From positions 19,410,001 through 19,474,000 of the forward strand of contig CP142453.1 of assembly GCA_038049695.1 (NCBI GenBank): 64,000 nt of DNA, read 5' to 3'. Below, piece after piece: positions 1 to 11,551 of the stretch; position 1 is the first letter of the stretch; every line of letters begins with the position of its first letter. Both the position numbers and the translations under genes were made by a program. Under the pieces are notes generated by a model. The model searched no databases. It was given only the letters and a program-made list of their open reading frames with translations, and had not been told where the DNA came from. Source of the stretch: Cinnamomum chago (lineage: Eukaryota > Streptophyta > Magnoliopsida > Laurales > Lauraceae).

Positions 1-292
1 ATGCCAATCCATTTGTAACTCAAGTGGTGAGACATCTCTCTAGCCACAGACACAACCAGGATTGATCCCTCAATCTATTTGAAAATAGATTGGGACTAGG
101 GAAGTGGGAGTGTGTGGGGGTGTAAGAGTATGTATTAGAGAAAAAAAAAAGCCTATGTGCGGGAGTGTGGGTGTATATTAGAAAAAAAAAACAATAGAAG
201 TAAATAAATAAATAACCAGTTCTTACATATAGTTGGTTGTATGGTGTTAAAAGATACAAGACAATATGTCCAACACTCCCCTTTTGTTTCTT

Positions 293-328
<36 letters not shown>

Positions 329-362
329 CATGTGTGGTGAGTGAATTCCTCACATGAATATC

Positions 363-402
<40 letters not shown>

Positions 403-1027
403 TCACCTTCAATATTTCAGAACATTGTCCATTTTTTTTCCAAAACGCACAGTATCATATCAACCAAATGCCCAAACTTTTCGGGTATTGACAAGCATGT
501 TGGTTCATAACTAGTATTTCCTTTTTGTTTCCATCTTTAATTTTCTTTTGAGAAAATCAATTTACAGATCATCCAGACAATTAAACTAAGACTTTCTTAC
601 TTCATTTCTATTTTTTTTAGAGCACTCATCTGTAAACCAAGTAACGATATATGATATGAAGTGGTGAAGAATATATGGTTTCAAGAAAATGGTGAAGTAT
701 AGTCAAAATATTTAAAGTGTGAAGATTTTTTTTTATTTTACATTTTATATATGTAAAATGTCCATTTTCAGTTAAATTTAAGTATAAAAATTAATCTCAT
801 CCGTTTAGTTAAGCATGCAGTTAAAACAAATATTGTAAAAGGTACTCATGAAAAAGGTATCAAAATGGCGTTCACATAACTTCATAAAATTGGGAATTTA
901 TATTAAAATTAATTAATACGCAAATTCAACTTGCATATTTCATACATTAAAAAAAATTCTCTCTAGTTTCTGAATCACAACTAATTGTTGCTACTAAGTT
1001 CCATGAGTTTTTCTCTTCCCCTTATAG
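1..1027 (+). other. 3' part of the single intron of P450 locus 1
   Basis: This stretch aligns closely with 18199-19130, which is the intron of the complete P450 gene downstream. It ends in a polypyrimidine tract and AG at 1026-1027, immediately before a CYP71 I-helix exon. It is therefore intron, and the matching 5' exon must lie left of the window. It carries two (TA)n runs that the 18.2-kb copy lacks or has shortened. No coding signal is visible in it. Confidence 0.8.
301..398. repeat. two (TA)n microsatellites
   Basis: Uninterrupted TA dinucleotide runs lie at about 303-328 and 366-398. The paralogous intron near 18500 lacks this block, so the tract expanded or was inserted after the duplication. 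Confidence 0.9.
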
Positions 1028-1642
1028 GATATGTTTGCAGCTGGAACCGACACTACATCCACAGCTATGGAATGGATAATGACAGAGCTCCTAAGGAACC
1101 CAAGAGTAATGAAAGAAGTGCAAGAAGAGGTAAGGGGAATTGCAGAAGGGAAATCAATGGTTACAGAGGATATGCTCCATCAAATGAACTACTTGAAATC
1201 AGTGATCAAAGAGACTATGAGGTTACATCCTCCACTTCCATTACTTGTCCCTAGAGAGTCCACTAAAAGTAGTAAAATATATGGGTATGATATTCCAGCC
1301 AAGACAAGAGTCATGGTGAATGCGTGGGCAATTGGAAGGGACCCTAAATCATGGGAGGACCCTGATAAATTTCAACCAGACAGATTCATGGATGGTGGCA
1401 ACAAGAGCCATGTAGACTTCAGAGGGCATGATTTTGAACTCATCCCATTTGGTGCAGGAAGGAGGATTTGCCCTGGAATTCATTTTGCAATCTCCACCAT
1501 ACAGTGCGCACTAGCTAATCTTTTACATAGATTTGATTGGAAGATGCCTGATGGAGTGGATACTGACTTGGATGAAGGTCCTGGGATCTCAATCCAAAGG
1601 AAGACTCCTCTTATTCTTGTTCCAACACCTAGTTTTACTTAG
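1028..1642 (+). CDS. cytochrome P450, CYP71-type, 3' exon (gene partial, 5' exon outside window)
   Basis: This exon encodes the C-terminal 204 residues of a microsomal haem-thiolate monooxygenase. It opens at an AG splice acceptor with the I-helix oxygen-binding motif AAGTDTT. It then shows the K-helix ExxR in KETMRLHPP, the PDRF motif, and the haem loop PFGAGRRICPG with its cysteine ligand. It ends at TAG 1640-1642. The reading frame is open and every signature is present, so the gene may be functional if exon 1 upstream is intact. The exon is nearly identical to 19131-19742, the matching exon of the complete gene, so the two are recent tandem duplicates. CYP71-clan enzymes usually oxidise specialised metabolites such as terpenoids, alkaloids or phenolics. 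The substrate cannot be read from the sequence. An N-terminal ER anchor would be encoded off-window. Confidence 0.9.
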   Translation, partial: DMFAAGTDTTSTAMEWIMTELLRNPRVMKEVQEEVRGIAEGKSMVTEDMLHQMNYLKSVIKETMRLHPPLPLLVPRESTKSSKIYGYDIPAKTRVMVNAWAIGRDPKSWEDPDKFQPDRFMDGGNKSHVDFRGHDFELIPFGAGRRICPGIHFAISTIQCALANLLHRFDWKMPDGVDTDLDEGPGISIQRKTPLILVPTPSFT

Positions 1643-3097
1643 AATTATTTAAGATGTAGTTTAAACCTTTTGGACATATATGAATTTGTGGTGTGCTTAA
1701 TTATATATGATTAGAAATGTAATCGGTCAAGTTTAGATTCAGTTCGGGGCCCGACCCGACTTTATTAGGTTGGATCCTCCAAGTCACTTTATTAGGTTGG
1801 ATTACAATTTCACAAATTTTCCGGTTTTTCCTTATATTCATATAGTTGATATGTTCTTCAGTTCTCATATCCAAGTCACTTTATATGTTCTGGTTTTTCA
1901 CTACTTTTAACTTATTTTTCGATACCCTTTTTTTTTTTTTTTTTTTTAATTATGCAAAGATACTCATGTTCTCATGGTTCGACCACGATGAACCACACAA
2001 GGTTCCATTAAACCCTTGCCTTCACCAGTAGGGATGGACATAGGCCAGGATCAAATCATATCCATGATATATTTGGACCCAAGCCAGAATTTCTATATGT
2101 ATATCATGTCCATAATATATATGTATATACTTATGAAGCACAATTGGGATAAGATTTAGTTGATGATGACGACGACGATGGTAGCGGCTTATATATAAAG
2201 TACAGTTATTGTATTGGATATTCTTGTCCTCGGGCATGAAATTCATGAACCCAAAAGCAGTCCTGAATCTTATGCAGGAGTACTATAGAGTGGATTCAAA
2301 CTTGAACCCAAATCTAATGGGGTACAAATATTGTATTGATGACTGATTTTTTAAGTTTGGGTCCTTTGGGTCTTTGGGACCCTTTTTCTTATCCCAATTC
2401 AATAGTTTCATGGGCATATTGGAGTTTTTTGTTCCTCTTATATGACATCTTTTAAAGCAATGCCATTTTATAGTGTTATTTTTGTACAATTGCAAATCCA
2501 GATATGTATACTGATAAAAGAGAATAGACAAGGACACCTTTCAGGTTTAGGTTGGACACCTTTCAGGTTTAGGTTGGATCGAAATTGAATGATATTTAAA
2601 CCTGAGCTACTTAAAGGAAATGGTTTTAAGCCAAGTTCTAGTTTGAGCTTCAATGACAGGGTTCCAACTTGGATTAAGTTAGCTAACGTGGAGTTGATAT
2701 ACTATACTTCCAAAACATGATACAGATTCCTGCTAGTTTGGCTCTTTACTGACACAGTAAAAGAAAAGTAAATTAGTCATTTTTCCAACAAAATGTCATA
2801 TCAAAAGCACTTTAATTTAAAATTCCCTTCATCTTTTTTAGGGAACATAAAAAAATAACTACTTTTATTCACTAAAATACAAAAAAAAATACTCTACTTT
2901 TCCATATAAAAAGTTAAAAAGACTCCATAACAAACAACTAAAAATAAAATACCATCATAACCTATTTATATTTTATTCTTTCTTCAAAATCAACTTTACT
3001 TCACTTGAGAAGAGGAAAGTGTGTTTGTGCACGATTTGGAGAAGAGGAAAGTGTGTCTCCCCTTTCGCGGCAATTTGAGTCCAACCTATTCGTCAAA
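1643..3097. other. 3' flank of P450 locus 1, duplicated at 19743-21155
   Basis: This is non-coding sequence aligned almost base for base with the downstream flank of the complete P450 gene. It contains a pyrimidine run near 1930 and an AT-rich block at 2745-3000 that resembles the MITE family described at 25186. Short open frames here are not conserved as coding. Homology to the second copy stops at about 3097, where P450 exon sequence is joined on. Confidence 0.75.
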
Positions 3098-3668
3098 ATG
3101 GATAATGGCAAAGATCCTAAGGAACCCAAAAGTAATGAAAAAAGTGCAAGAAGAGTTCAGGGGAGTTGCAGAAGGGAAATTAATGGTTACAAAGGATATG
3201 CTCCATCAAATGAACTACCTGAAATCAGTGATCAAAGAGACTATGAGGTTACATCCTCCAATTCCATTACTTGTTCCTAGAGAGTCCACTAAAAGTAGTA
3301 CAGTATATGGGTATGGTATTCCAGCCAAGACAAGAGTCATGGTGAATGCGTGGGCAATTGGAAGGGACCTTAAATCATAGGAGGACCCTAATAAATTTCA
3401 ACCAGAGAGATTCATGGATGGTGGCAACAAGAGCCATATAGACTTCAGAGGGCATGATTTTGAACTCATCCCATTTGGTGCAGGAAGGAGGATTTGCCCA
3501 GGAATTCATTTTGCAATCTCCACCATACAGTGCGCACTAGCTAATCTTTTACATAGATTTGATTGGAAGATGCCTGATGGGGTGGATACTGACATGGATG
3601 AAGGTCATGGGATCACGATCCGCAAGAAGACTCCTCTTATTCTTGCTCCAACACCTTGTTTTCCTTAA
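3098..3668 (+). pseudogene. P450 exon-2 pseudogene, 5' truncated with a nonsense codon
   Basis: The sequence is homologous to the 3' exon at 1028-1642 but starts inside the I-helix region at the residues WIMAK. The AGTDTT motif and the splice acceptor are missing. ExxR (KETMR) and the haem loop FGAGRRICPG remain. A TGG-to-TAG change at 3378-3380 stops the frame at the position of the tryptophan in SWEDP. The frame then continues to a normal terminus at 3666-3668. No exon 1 lies upstream, and the 5' junction falls within flank sequence that is continuous in the other unit (near 21155). It is a dead gene fragment created by rearrangement inside the array. Confidence 0.88.
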
Positions 3669-4900
3669 AATTATTTAAGATGCGGTAGTTAAAATCGTTT
3701 GCTGTTATGTAATGTGAACTACTAGATGGATTTGTATTGTCATGTTTTCTCAATATTGGGATTCATGGATTTTTGTGTGATCTTAGAGTTTGAAGCAATC
3801 AAATAAGGTTCCATTGAGTTCTAGCCTTTACTAGTAGGGATTGAAATAGGCCAAAATCCAATCATGTCCATTGCAAATGTGGAACCGAGCTTTAATTGCT
3901 ACCAAGTAGTAGGGCATTAGGGGAGGAAAAAACCTATACGAGGAAGTTTCAAATTTCCAAGAGACGAGGGGCACGAGAAAAATTCATGTCTCAGATTTAT
4001 TTATTTTTTGTTGGAATGTCTCATTAATTCCATGCCTTCATTACTACCTCTTGCTTTTGATGAACTCATGGTTTTTTTTTTTTTTTTTTCCTACAAAGAG
4101 AAAGCAGATCAAGATAAAGAGGGAAGATAACTAGATAAGAGTCATATGCCTTAGTCATTATTACCCACCCATGGGTCTAATCATGTCCACAGTTTACATG
4201 AACTTTTATAAAGTAGACGAGGCATTAGGAGAGGAAAAACTTAAGTGAGGGAGATTCAAATTTCAAAGGGACAAGAGTGGGACGAGAAGAATTCATGCCT
4301 TTGTTAAGCCTGTCTCTTTACTAGAGTTTATTACTACGTACCTCCTGCATTTGAATGGTAGGTGAAGATGTGTGAATTGCGTGACTTCCAAATGTGCCAA
4401 CAATTCTACCGAAAAAAAAGTGCCAACAAAGGAAGGTTATATGAGTCAATGAAGAAGGCAAGGTTCAGAACCATGAACACATGTAGGGAGTCAGGTTTGT
4501 TTCTTGGAAACTATCATAAAATTTTTTGGTGCGAGATTGTCCAACTTCCAACTTCTCACCATATTGGTCCCAATGAAGGGACTATACCCAAAGCCCAAAC
4601 AAGGCCCAAAATTTTTCATACATTTCATACTAGCAAAAAAAAAAAAAAAAGGGCCCATACTAAGAGCAGGCCAAAAATAAAAATATACTTAAATTTGGGA
4701 TTCTTCTTGAAATATTGTTGGGGAAATTGTGAGAAGAAAGTATAGTACGTAAAACTAAACAAGATAAATCCAAAATAAACAAATATGTTTTTCTTAGAAT
4801 TATCTATATTAAAACTTATTTTGAAGCAAAAAAAATTTACAGTGAACTAAACACAATAAATCCAAAATAAGAAGAAAATCGTTTATTATTATTGAAATTC
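3669..4900. other. 3' flank of the P450 pseudogene, duplicated at 24615-26050 and partly at 28548-29190
   Basis: This is non-coding flank shared between units of the P450 array, with A/T homopolymers at 4073-4091 and 4636-4650. I see no gene. The copy at 24615-26050 carries an extra MITE at the site corresponding to about 4240. Confidence 0.7.
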
Positions 4901-6020
4901 CATACATAAAAACTTACTCAAAATTAGAAAAATGCAATAAATTTATTAAATACATAAAAATTTGAATTTATAACTATTAATGTGTTTTTTTTTATATTTG
5001 ATGAAATTGTAAGAAAGAAAAGATAGTGCTTAGGGTACATTAATTTCTATCTTAAGTCTAATCAAGCATTGATTGAGAAGCAAAGTCAATTAATTCAAAC
5101 TCTCAGATGTTAGATTCTTAATATTTGTAAAAAGGTTCAAAGATGATTAATTCTAATCTCCAAATATATGTAAGTTATTAAATTTCTCTTAACTTTTATA
5201 AGCCTTGGATGCATTATTGTTATCATGAAAAAAAAAAGAAAATAGATTTAATCAGATGCAAAAAAATAAAATAAAATTGAAGAACGATAAAATACCTTCC
5301 AATTATGTTAGTTCTAAATGCAAATTATGCCATTAACGAGATAATATGGATAAGAGATAATATCAATATAATTCCTATTGTGTGCATATGTGCGGAAGCA
5401 TGAATAACCGCAATTGACAATCAATCAAGCCACACAAGAAAAGCAAAAAATCCCTCATAAATTTACGTAGTTCGCCAAGATTGCCTTTGTCTATTATGAG
5501 AAAGAAACTCGTCTCTACTATCTCTCTTAAGTTTAGGGTTACAAACTATATCAATATATAATCACATTTTCTTGGCCAACGATTTCAACAATGATAACTA
5601 TGAAGTTGGGAATGGGTTCCTTAATGAACATGTCTACATATTTGGAGATATTTTCCTTAATGATGACTAAGAAAAAGTTGAGAATGTTAAGTTAAATTAG
5701 TAGTTATTTTCTCTTAATATGACTAATTTTAATTTCCAAATATTTGTAAGTTCTTAAATTTAGTTGCAATTTTTATAAATCCTCATATGCATTATTGTTA
5801 TTATTAACAAAGTAAAAAGATTTATATTGATGCAGAGAAAATGAAAATTGGAGAAAAACCAAATATCTTCCACTATGGTAGTTCAAATTACCAATTATGT
5901 TATTATTTATAATTTTCTATTACTGCATTTGAAATTCTTAAATACTATTAGTTGTAGAGATTATAGCAAGAGCCAAAGAATGTTGCAAATATCATTATCG
6001 AAATAATATCGGTAGGAGAC
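4900..6020. other. AT-rich intergenic DNA shared with 11570-13850
   Basis: No gene is visible. Long blocks (for example around 5030-5110, 5330-5600 and 5690-5830) recur in the same order after the exon-1 stump at 11560. This shows that the stump was created by deletion of most of a P450 gene plus part of this flank. Confidence 0.65.
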
Positions 6021-6312
6021 GGGCCTGTTTGGCAAATTACTAAGTCAATAAAAGTAATGTAAATGCTCCATTTTTCGAACAAGGGGTCACATCAAAAGCA
6101 CACATCTTCAAAATTCATTTCTTTAAAAAAAAAGTCAAAAAACATCTTTTTTTCTCCACTAAATGACAAAAAGCACCAACTTTTATTATAAAAAGTCAAA
6201 AAGATCTCCTACCATTCCACAAAAGAGAAAATACCATCATAATTTCTTTATATTTTATTCTTTCTTGATTTGATATTTTACATCACTTTCACTTTAATAG
6301 TAAATTGCTAAA
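6021..6312. mobile_element. MITE-like AT-rich element
   Basis: It starts with GGGCCTGTTTGGCAAATTAC and ends with AGTAAATTGCTAAAC, which are imperfect inverted termini. Between them is an AT-rich body with runs of AAAAAGTC. It resembles the better preserved element at 25186-25470 and weaker copies near 2745-3000 and 20810-21050. It is non-coding. Its superfamily is not certain. Confidence 0.5.
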
Positions 6313-6880
6313 CTATACATCATGGGTATTTTGGTAAATTTCCAAACTGGCCACTAAGGAAGTCAACATTACTGGAGATACCTCGTCGAGGGGGAGGTTT
6401 TATCTTCGCTCGAAAGCACGATGGCCCATGGGCCCAGAGAAACCGGTGCCTAAGAGAGGGCGATTTGACGAATCGAGAATCTTCTCCTTTTGACATAACA
6501 AAGGCAGAGGAGATTTTCGATCACATGTTAGCGGCAAAATGAATGAAAATGCCAGTAAATCATAAACCGCTAACAAAGGAAGAAATCGGCAGCTAAGCTA
6601 TTAGTACGGCTCGTAAACGCGAGTTTGAAGGAGTATGGGCTGTGGGGCTCGGGGATGCGGTTCACATCCCTCCAAAGGAGATGCTAGGTGGGCCTATTTG
6701 GCATCTTTCTCATGTTATTTTCAATTTTGTGCTTGGATTAGGTTGTGTTGAAATCAGGTTGTGCCGAGTCTATACTCTACGGAACTTGTTTGGCAACATT
6801 ATATTAAATTACTCTACTAAAAATATGTCATACAGAACTTATTTGCTAACATTATAAAAGTTTTGCTCCAATGAGTAAAC
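6313..6880. other. intergenic, no gene seen
   Basis: Somewhat more GC-rich around 6360-6700. One short open frame at 6642-6857 has no recognisable domain or codon signal, and I do not call it. Confidence 0.5.
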
Positions 6881-7735
6881 ATAGGATTTATAATGTGGGA
6901 CCCCACCTTTTATTGCTTGCGATACTATTATCATCATATATGGGACCCACCTATAGAAGTTTCGACGTGGTACCCACCTTTACAAATTAGAACATGGAAT
7001 CCATATCCATTGGATTTATAATGTGGGCCCACCTTTATAAGAATTATAATGTGGGACAACTTTTTGTAAATATGAATATGAGATCCACCTTTAGAAATTA
7101 GAATATGGGCTTATATTCATATGATTTACAATGTGGGTCAACCTTTTGTAAATGATACCATGTGACCCATATTTATGAATTACAAAGTGGAGATACATTT
7201 TTTGTAATTGTAGACATAGAGCCCACCTTTAGAAATTAGAATGTGGTGCACACCTTTAAAAATGAGAACATGGGGGTAGCACAGTTATAAAATCTACAAT
7301 ATGGGCCCACCTTTATAGGAATTATAATGTGGGGTCATATTTTTGGTTAATTGTGAATACGGGACCCACCTTTAAAAAATCACAAAGTAGCACCCACATT
7401 TAGAAATCCGAACATGGGACCATCATTAAGATGTTGGGCCATACCTTTTGTCAATTGTGAATATGAGACCCACCTTTAAAAAGTTACAATGTGGTACACA
7501 CATTTAGAAATCCGAACATGGGGCCACCATTAAAATGTGATTGTGGACACGGGACCTCACCTAGAGAAATTACAATATGATGCATACCTTTATAAACGAT
7601 TTATAATGTGGTCCCATCATTATAGAATTATAATAGAAGCCCACCTTTTGTAATTGTGACAATGTGACCCACTTCTAAGAATTATAAAGTGAGGCTACCT
7701 TTTTTAGGATTGTGAATATGGGGCCTACATTTAGG
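6880..7735. repeat. degenerate minisatellite array
   Basis: About 850 bp consist of diverged units built around CCCACCTTTA, AAATTA and AATGTGGG, with spacings of roughly 35-50 bp. CCCAC and GTGGG alternate, so most units can pair with their neighbours. The array is non-coding. A related stretch in inverse orientation is recognisable near 39420-39560. Confidence 0.75.
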
Positions 7736-7802
7736 ATAAGTAAGAGGATTTAGAATTTCCAAATGATATTCTTTAAAAGGCAAGAGATAAGAAAAAGAAA
7801 CA

Positions 7803-8110
7803 ATTGTGTCAGTAAGTTGTTTCTTAAATAAAAAAAAATTCCTTCCGATAGAACAAAATTCGAAATAATCATTTACGCATACCAAACATGATTTCTACAC
7901 CCTTATTTTATGAGAACGTGAAAATATTCAAATGGCACGATTCCAAACACACCCTTTTGTCGCCATGGAGAATTCTAAAGTTCCATAGTACTAGACCACT
8001 CGTTATTATGTGCCATTTTCAACTTCTATCTACCGACCAAGTGTACGATTGAAGTCCAAATCACCGAAAGCCATAGAAATAGATCTATCATATCGTTTCT
8101 ACTTTATCAA

Positions 8111-8162
<52 letters not shown>

Positions 8163-8420
8163 TTTCCACTTGTTACCTCTAATTCTTTAGTTGTTTTGTA
8201 AGGTAAGTGATAAAAAAAAATAATAATAATTGTGCCAGTAAGTTGTTTCTTAAAAAAAAAAAAAAATTGTTCCTTTCATTCGAAACAATCATTTAGGCAT
8301 ACCAAACATGATTTCTACACCCTTATTTTATAAAAACATCAAAATGACATCATCCCAAACACACCCTTTGCCGCCCTAGAGAATTCTAGAGTTCCAGAGT
8401 ACTGGACCACTCGTTTTTAT
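7803..8420. repeat. tandem duplication of about 425 bp
   Basis: Sequence starting at 7804 (the AGTAAGTTGTTTCTTAA block) is repeated from 8229 and continues beyond the foldback element at 9732-9850. The first copy includes the uninterrupted target site at 8002-8010. A (TA)n run lies at about 8110-8160 between the copies. Confidence 0.8.
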
Positions 8421-8421
8421 G

Positions 8422-9731
8422 GGACCCGGGGGGCGTCCGGTGTTTTTACGTCCGGCGCATTGTGCGGTGATATTTATGGCAGTTGGATTCCTGCTTTTCA
8501 ATCCAACGGATTAAATCTTTTAAAATAATTTTTTAATAAAAAACACACATTTTGTTTTACTTTGACTTTCCTTCAATCACTCCACTCTCCTCTTTTTGCC
8601 ACGTGGCACTCTCACTCGGCTCTTTCTCCTTCCTTATCCACCGTTCACTGCCTCACCCCTTTCCTGTGGCCCACTCTCAAGGCCGATCATGATGTGGCCC
8701 ACCTTAGATGGATGATGATGCCTAAAAATGCCTCTTTGATTCATCTTAAATGTTAAACAATCATCCCATTTGAGTGTCTGGAAAACCAATTACTTGATAT
8801 GTGAAATGGGTCCCTTCCTACTCAAATTCAGATCCTCCGTGGGTATTTTAATATGAATAGTCTCAAGCTTAACAAGATGGGTGTAATCTGAACTGCTCAA
8901 AATAAATATTTTTTAATTATTCAGGATTCTTCAAATTTTATTGTCACTAAATTTGTTCTACCATTGAATTGACCATTTGATGAAAGGTGGGAAAAACTCG
9001 GATACACGTAAAATACTTTGTACCGAACATGTAAGATACCTGGTATACCTGGTAGACCCTCATATTTGAATCATTTAAATAAACACCGTATGAGGGTCTA
9101 CCAGGTATACCAGGTATCTTACATGTTCGGTACAAAGTATTTTACGTGTATCCGAGTTTTTCCCACCTTTCATCAAATGGTCAATTCAATGGTGGAACAA
9201 ATTTAGTGACAATAAAATTTGAAGAATCCTGAATAATTAAAAAATATTTATTTTGAGCAGTTCAGATTATACCCCTCTTGTTAAGTTCGAGACTTTTCCT
9301 ATTAAAATACCTGCAGAGGATCTGAATTTGAGTAGGAAGGGACCCATTTCACAGATCAAGTAATTGGTTTTCCAGACACTCAAATGGGATGATTGTTTAA
9401 CATTTCAGATGAATCAAAGGGGCATTTTTAGTCATCATCATCCATCTAAGGTGGGCCACATCATGATAAGCCTTGAGAGTGGGCCAGAGGAAAGGGGTGA
9501 GACAGTGAACAGTGGATAAGGAAGGAGACAAAGCCAAGTGAGAGTGCCACGTGGCAAAAAAAGGAGAGTGGAGTGATTGAAGGAAAGTCAAAGTAAAATA
9601 AAATGTGTGTTTTTTATTAAAAAAACATTTTAAAAGATTTGATCCGTTGGATTGAAAAGTACGAATCCAACGGCCATAACTATCACCGCACAAAGTGCCG
9701 GACGTAAAAACACCGGACGCCCCCCGGGTCC
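8422..9731. mobile_element. 1.31-kb foldback Mutator-like element with 9-bp target duplication
   Basis: The element is almost one long hairpin. Arms of about 640 bp (8422-9063 and 9089-9731) are inverted copies separated by a loop of about 25 bp. It begins GGACCCGGGGGGCGTCC, ends with the complement, and is flanked by GTTTTTATG at 8413-8421 and 9732-9740. A 9-bp duplication and long terminal repeats fit a non-autonomous Mutator superfamily element. Each arm contains a GCCACGTGGCA palindrome (near 8600 and 9545). The mirrored open frames in the two arms are by-products of the palindrome and not genes. The neighbouring tandem repeat preserves the empty site, with GTTATTATG at 8002-8010. Confidence 0.9.
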
Positions 9732-9740
9732 GTTTTTATG

Positions 9741-10326
9741 TGCCATTTTCAACTTCTATCTACCGACCAAGTGTACGATTGGAGTCCAAATCACCGAAAG
9801 CCACAGAAAGATCTATCATATCGTTTCCACTTGTTACCTCCATTTCCGTAGTTGTTTTGTAAGGATGACCACTCATCAAATACTTGTGATGTGATACGTT
9901 CTATATAAAACTGATAATTATAGTTAAACCATTTAAGAATAGAGGGTACTGGGACTTATTTTTTATAATCAGGGGGGAAATTATTCAATAGTAGAGTGGC
10001 CCACTATAATACATGGTTGATTATCAGCTCATGTGGAGGTAATGAATTAAAATTAAAGTTGAACCTTTTTTTAATAATTCTTTACATGAAAGGAGTTTTT
10101 ATATGAAAGATTATTATCTTCTTGAAAAATGTAATATAGACTTTTCTTGAAAAAGTCAGCATACTGTATAATCCAATCTACTTGTTTCAAAACACACCCT
10201 AACTTGAATGAAATGAAGAGTACGATCAACTGATGAAGGATAAAATCTTTGTTGTGAAAGTGAATTTTATGATGTTAGATAAGATGTCGAAAACTCTCAT
10301 TCCTTCTTGTTATGCAAAAGTATAAA
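9741..10326. other. intergenic flank, duplicated at 13880-14330 and 16127-16230
   Basis: No gene is seen. The block aligns with sequence upstream of the complete P450 gene. There, the alignment is interrupted by an extra 1.8 kb (14340-16115). Confidence 0.65.
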
Positions 10327-10418
10327 TGGCCCAACTGGGGGACCGATTTCGGGCCCGGGCTGGGATCCAACGGCCTTCCTGGGAGACCGGGCCCAAAATC
10401 GGTCCCCCAGTCGGGCCA
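10327..10418. repeat. GC-rich 92-bp palindrome
   Basis: Arms of about 32 bp beginning TGGCCCAACTGGGGGACCG pair with the inverse copy at 10387-10418 around a loop of about 28 bp. It stands out as GC-rich in AT-rich surroundings. It is probably a small MITE or the relic of one, but no target duplication is evident. Confidence 0.6.
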
Positions 10419-11305
10419 TGTAGCAAGGCTCTTTTGTTATATATACATCCTAAAGCCCACTTGACATGTCTTATGATTATTGACTCTTTCACATGTCTTA
10501 GTTCATAAAGATATAGAGGGTGATAACGTTGCATTGAGTTTTTATCCACGAGAAATATAGAACGTATTTATAATTTTATATATCAAAAGATAAAAAATAA
10601 TAATTTAATCTTCTAATTGCAAACAATCTCATGTCATTTTTGCTTTTATAACAAACACATCTTCTACGGTTGCCACCATGTTTTAGTGTAAAATTATGAA
10701 TTTCTTTACCCATTAAAGTCCAATTTAGTGAAGGATTGTGCTTATTAAATAATATTTAATCAAATCCACTCTAATAACAACTTTGTTCCACTATTTGGGT
10801 GAAGCTTAGGTTGCACATATATATCAAAATCAAGACTTAAATGTTTTAAATATGAGACTACTAGAGTTTCCACCACCCTCTCTTGGCATTTTCAGAGTCA
10901 GATCCAACAACATAGGGCCACACGCATGACAAGCAAATTATAATATATTAAGATGGGAGGTTTTTGCTTCAATTTTGACCGTCGGTTTTAATTTTGACCG
11001 ACGGTTATGTAACTACTAATGCAACTATCCATTCATTTTTTTCATAAAACCACTCATGTTTCAGTTATTCCTATATAACTACATCATTTTTGCTCTAATT
11101 TCTCTGTTTCTATTTTATTTAACTTGTCCTATTGAAAGAGGTAATTTTTTTTTAGTAAATGATTATTTATTTTGCAGTGCAGGGAGATACCGTGCTAACG
11201 AAGATTATTAGACTAGTTTATATTTATATGAGAGAGAGTTTGCAAAAGACCCTCAACAAATACAGCTCCTTTTGCCTTTTTAACTCACAACAAGAAGATT
11301 GCAAG

Positions 11306-11551
11306 ATGTTCTTCATCTCTTCCATGTTCCTCGTTCTTCTCCTCTCCACCATCCTCTTCTTTCACAAACAAAGGAAACAGACCAACCTCCCACCTTCACC
11401 TTTCAAGCTTCCCATCTTGGGCAATCTCCGCCAGCTGGGATCCTCTCACCACTCCCTCCACGTGCTCTCTCAAGAACATGGCCCCCTCATGCTCCTCTAT
11501 ATGGGTCCCACCCCCACCCTAGTAGTCTCCTCAAGAGATGCAGCTGCAAAA
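11306..11551 (+). pseudogene. P450 exon-1 stump (N-terminal 82 residues only)
   Basis: From ATG 11306 the frame encodes a membrane anchor (MFFISSMFLVLLLSTILFF), a basic stop-transfer stretch, the proline hinge PPSPFKLPILGNL, and the first helix and strands up to SSRDAAAK. This matches the start of the complete gene at 17017. At about 11551 the homology stops and flank DNA of the 4920-6020 type follows, so the rest of exon 1, the intron and exon 2 are deleted. The promoter-proximal sequence at 10590-11305 also aligns with 16380-17016. The fragment cannot encode an enzyme, since the I-helix, ExxR and haem loop are all missing. Confidence 0.88.

Noticed and set aside
8562..9693. Pairs of open frames with the same peptide on both strands
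   Set aside because: They are mirror images created by the inverted arms of the foldback element and carry no domain.
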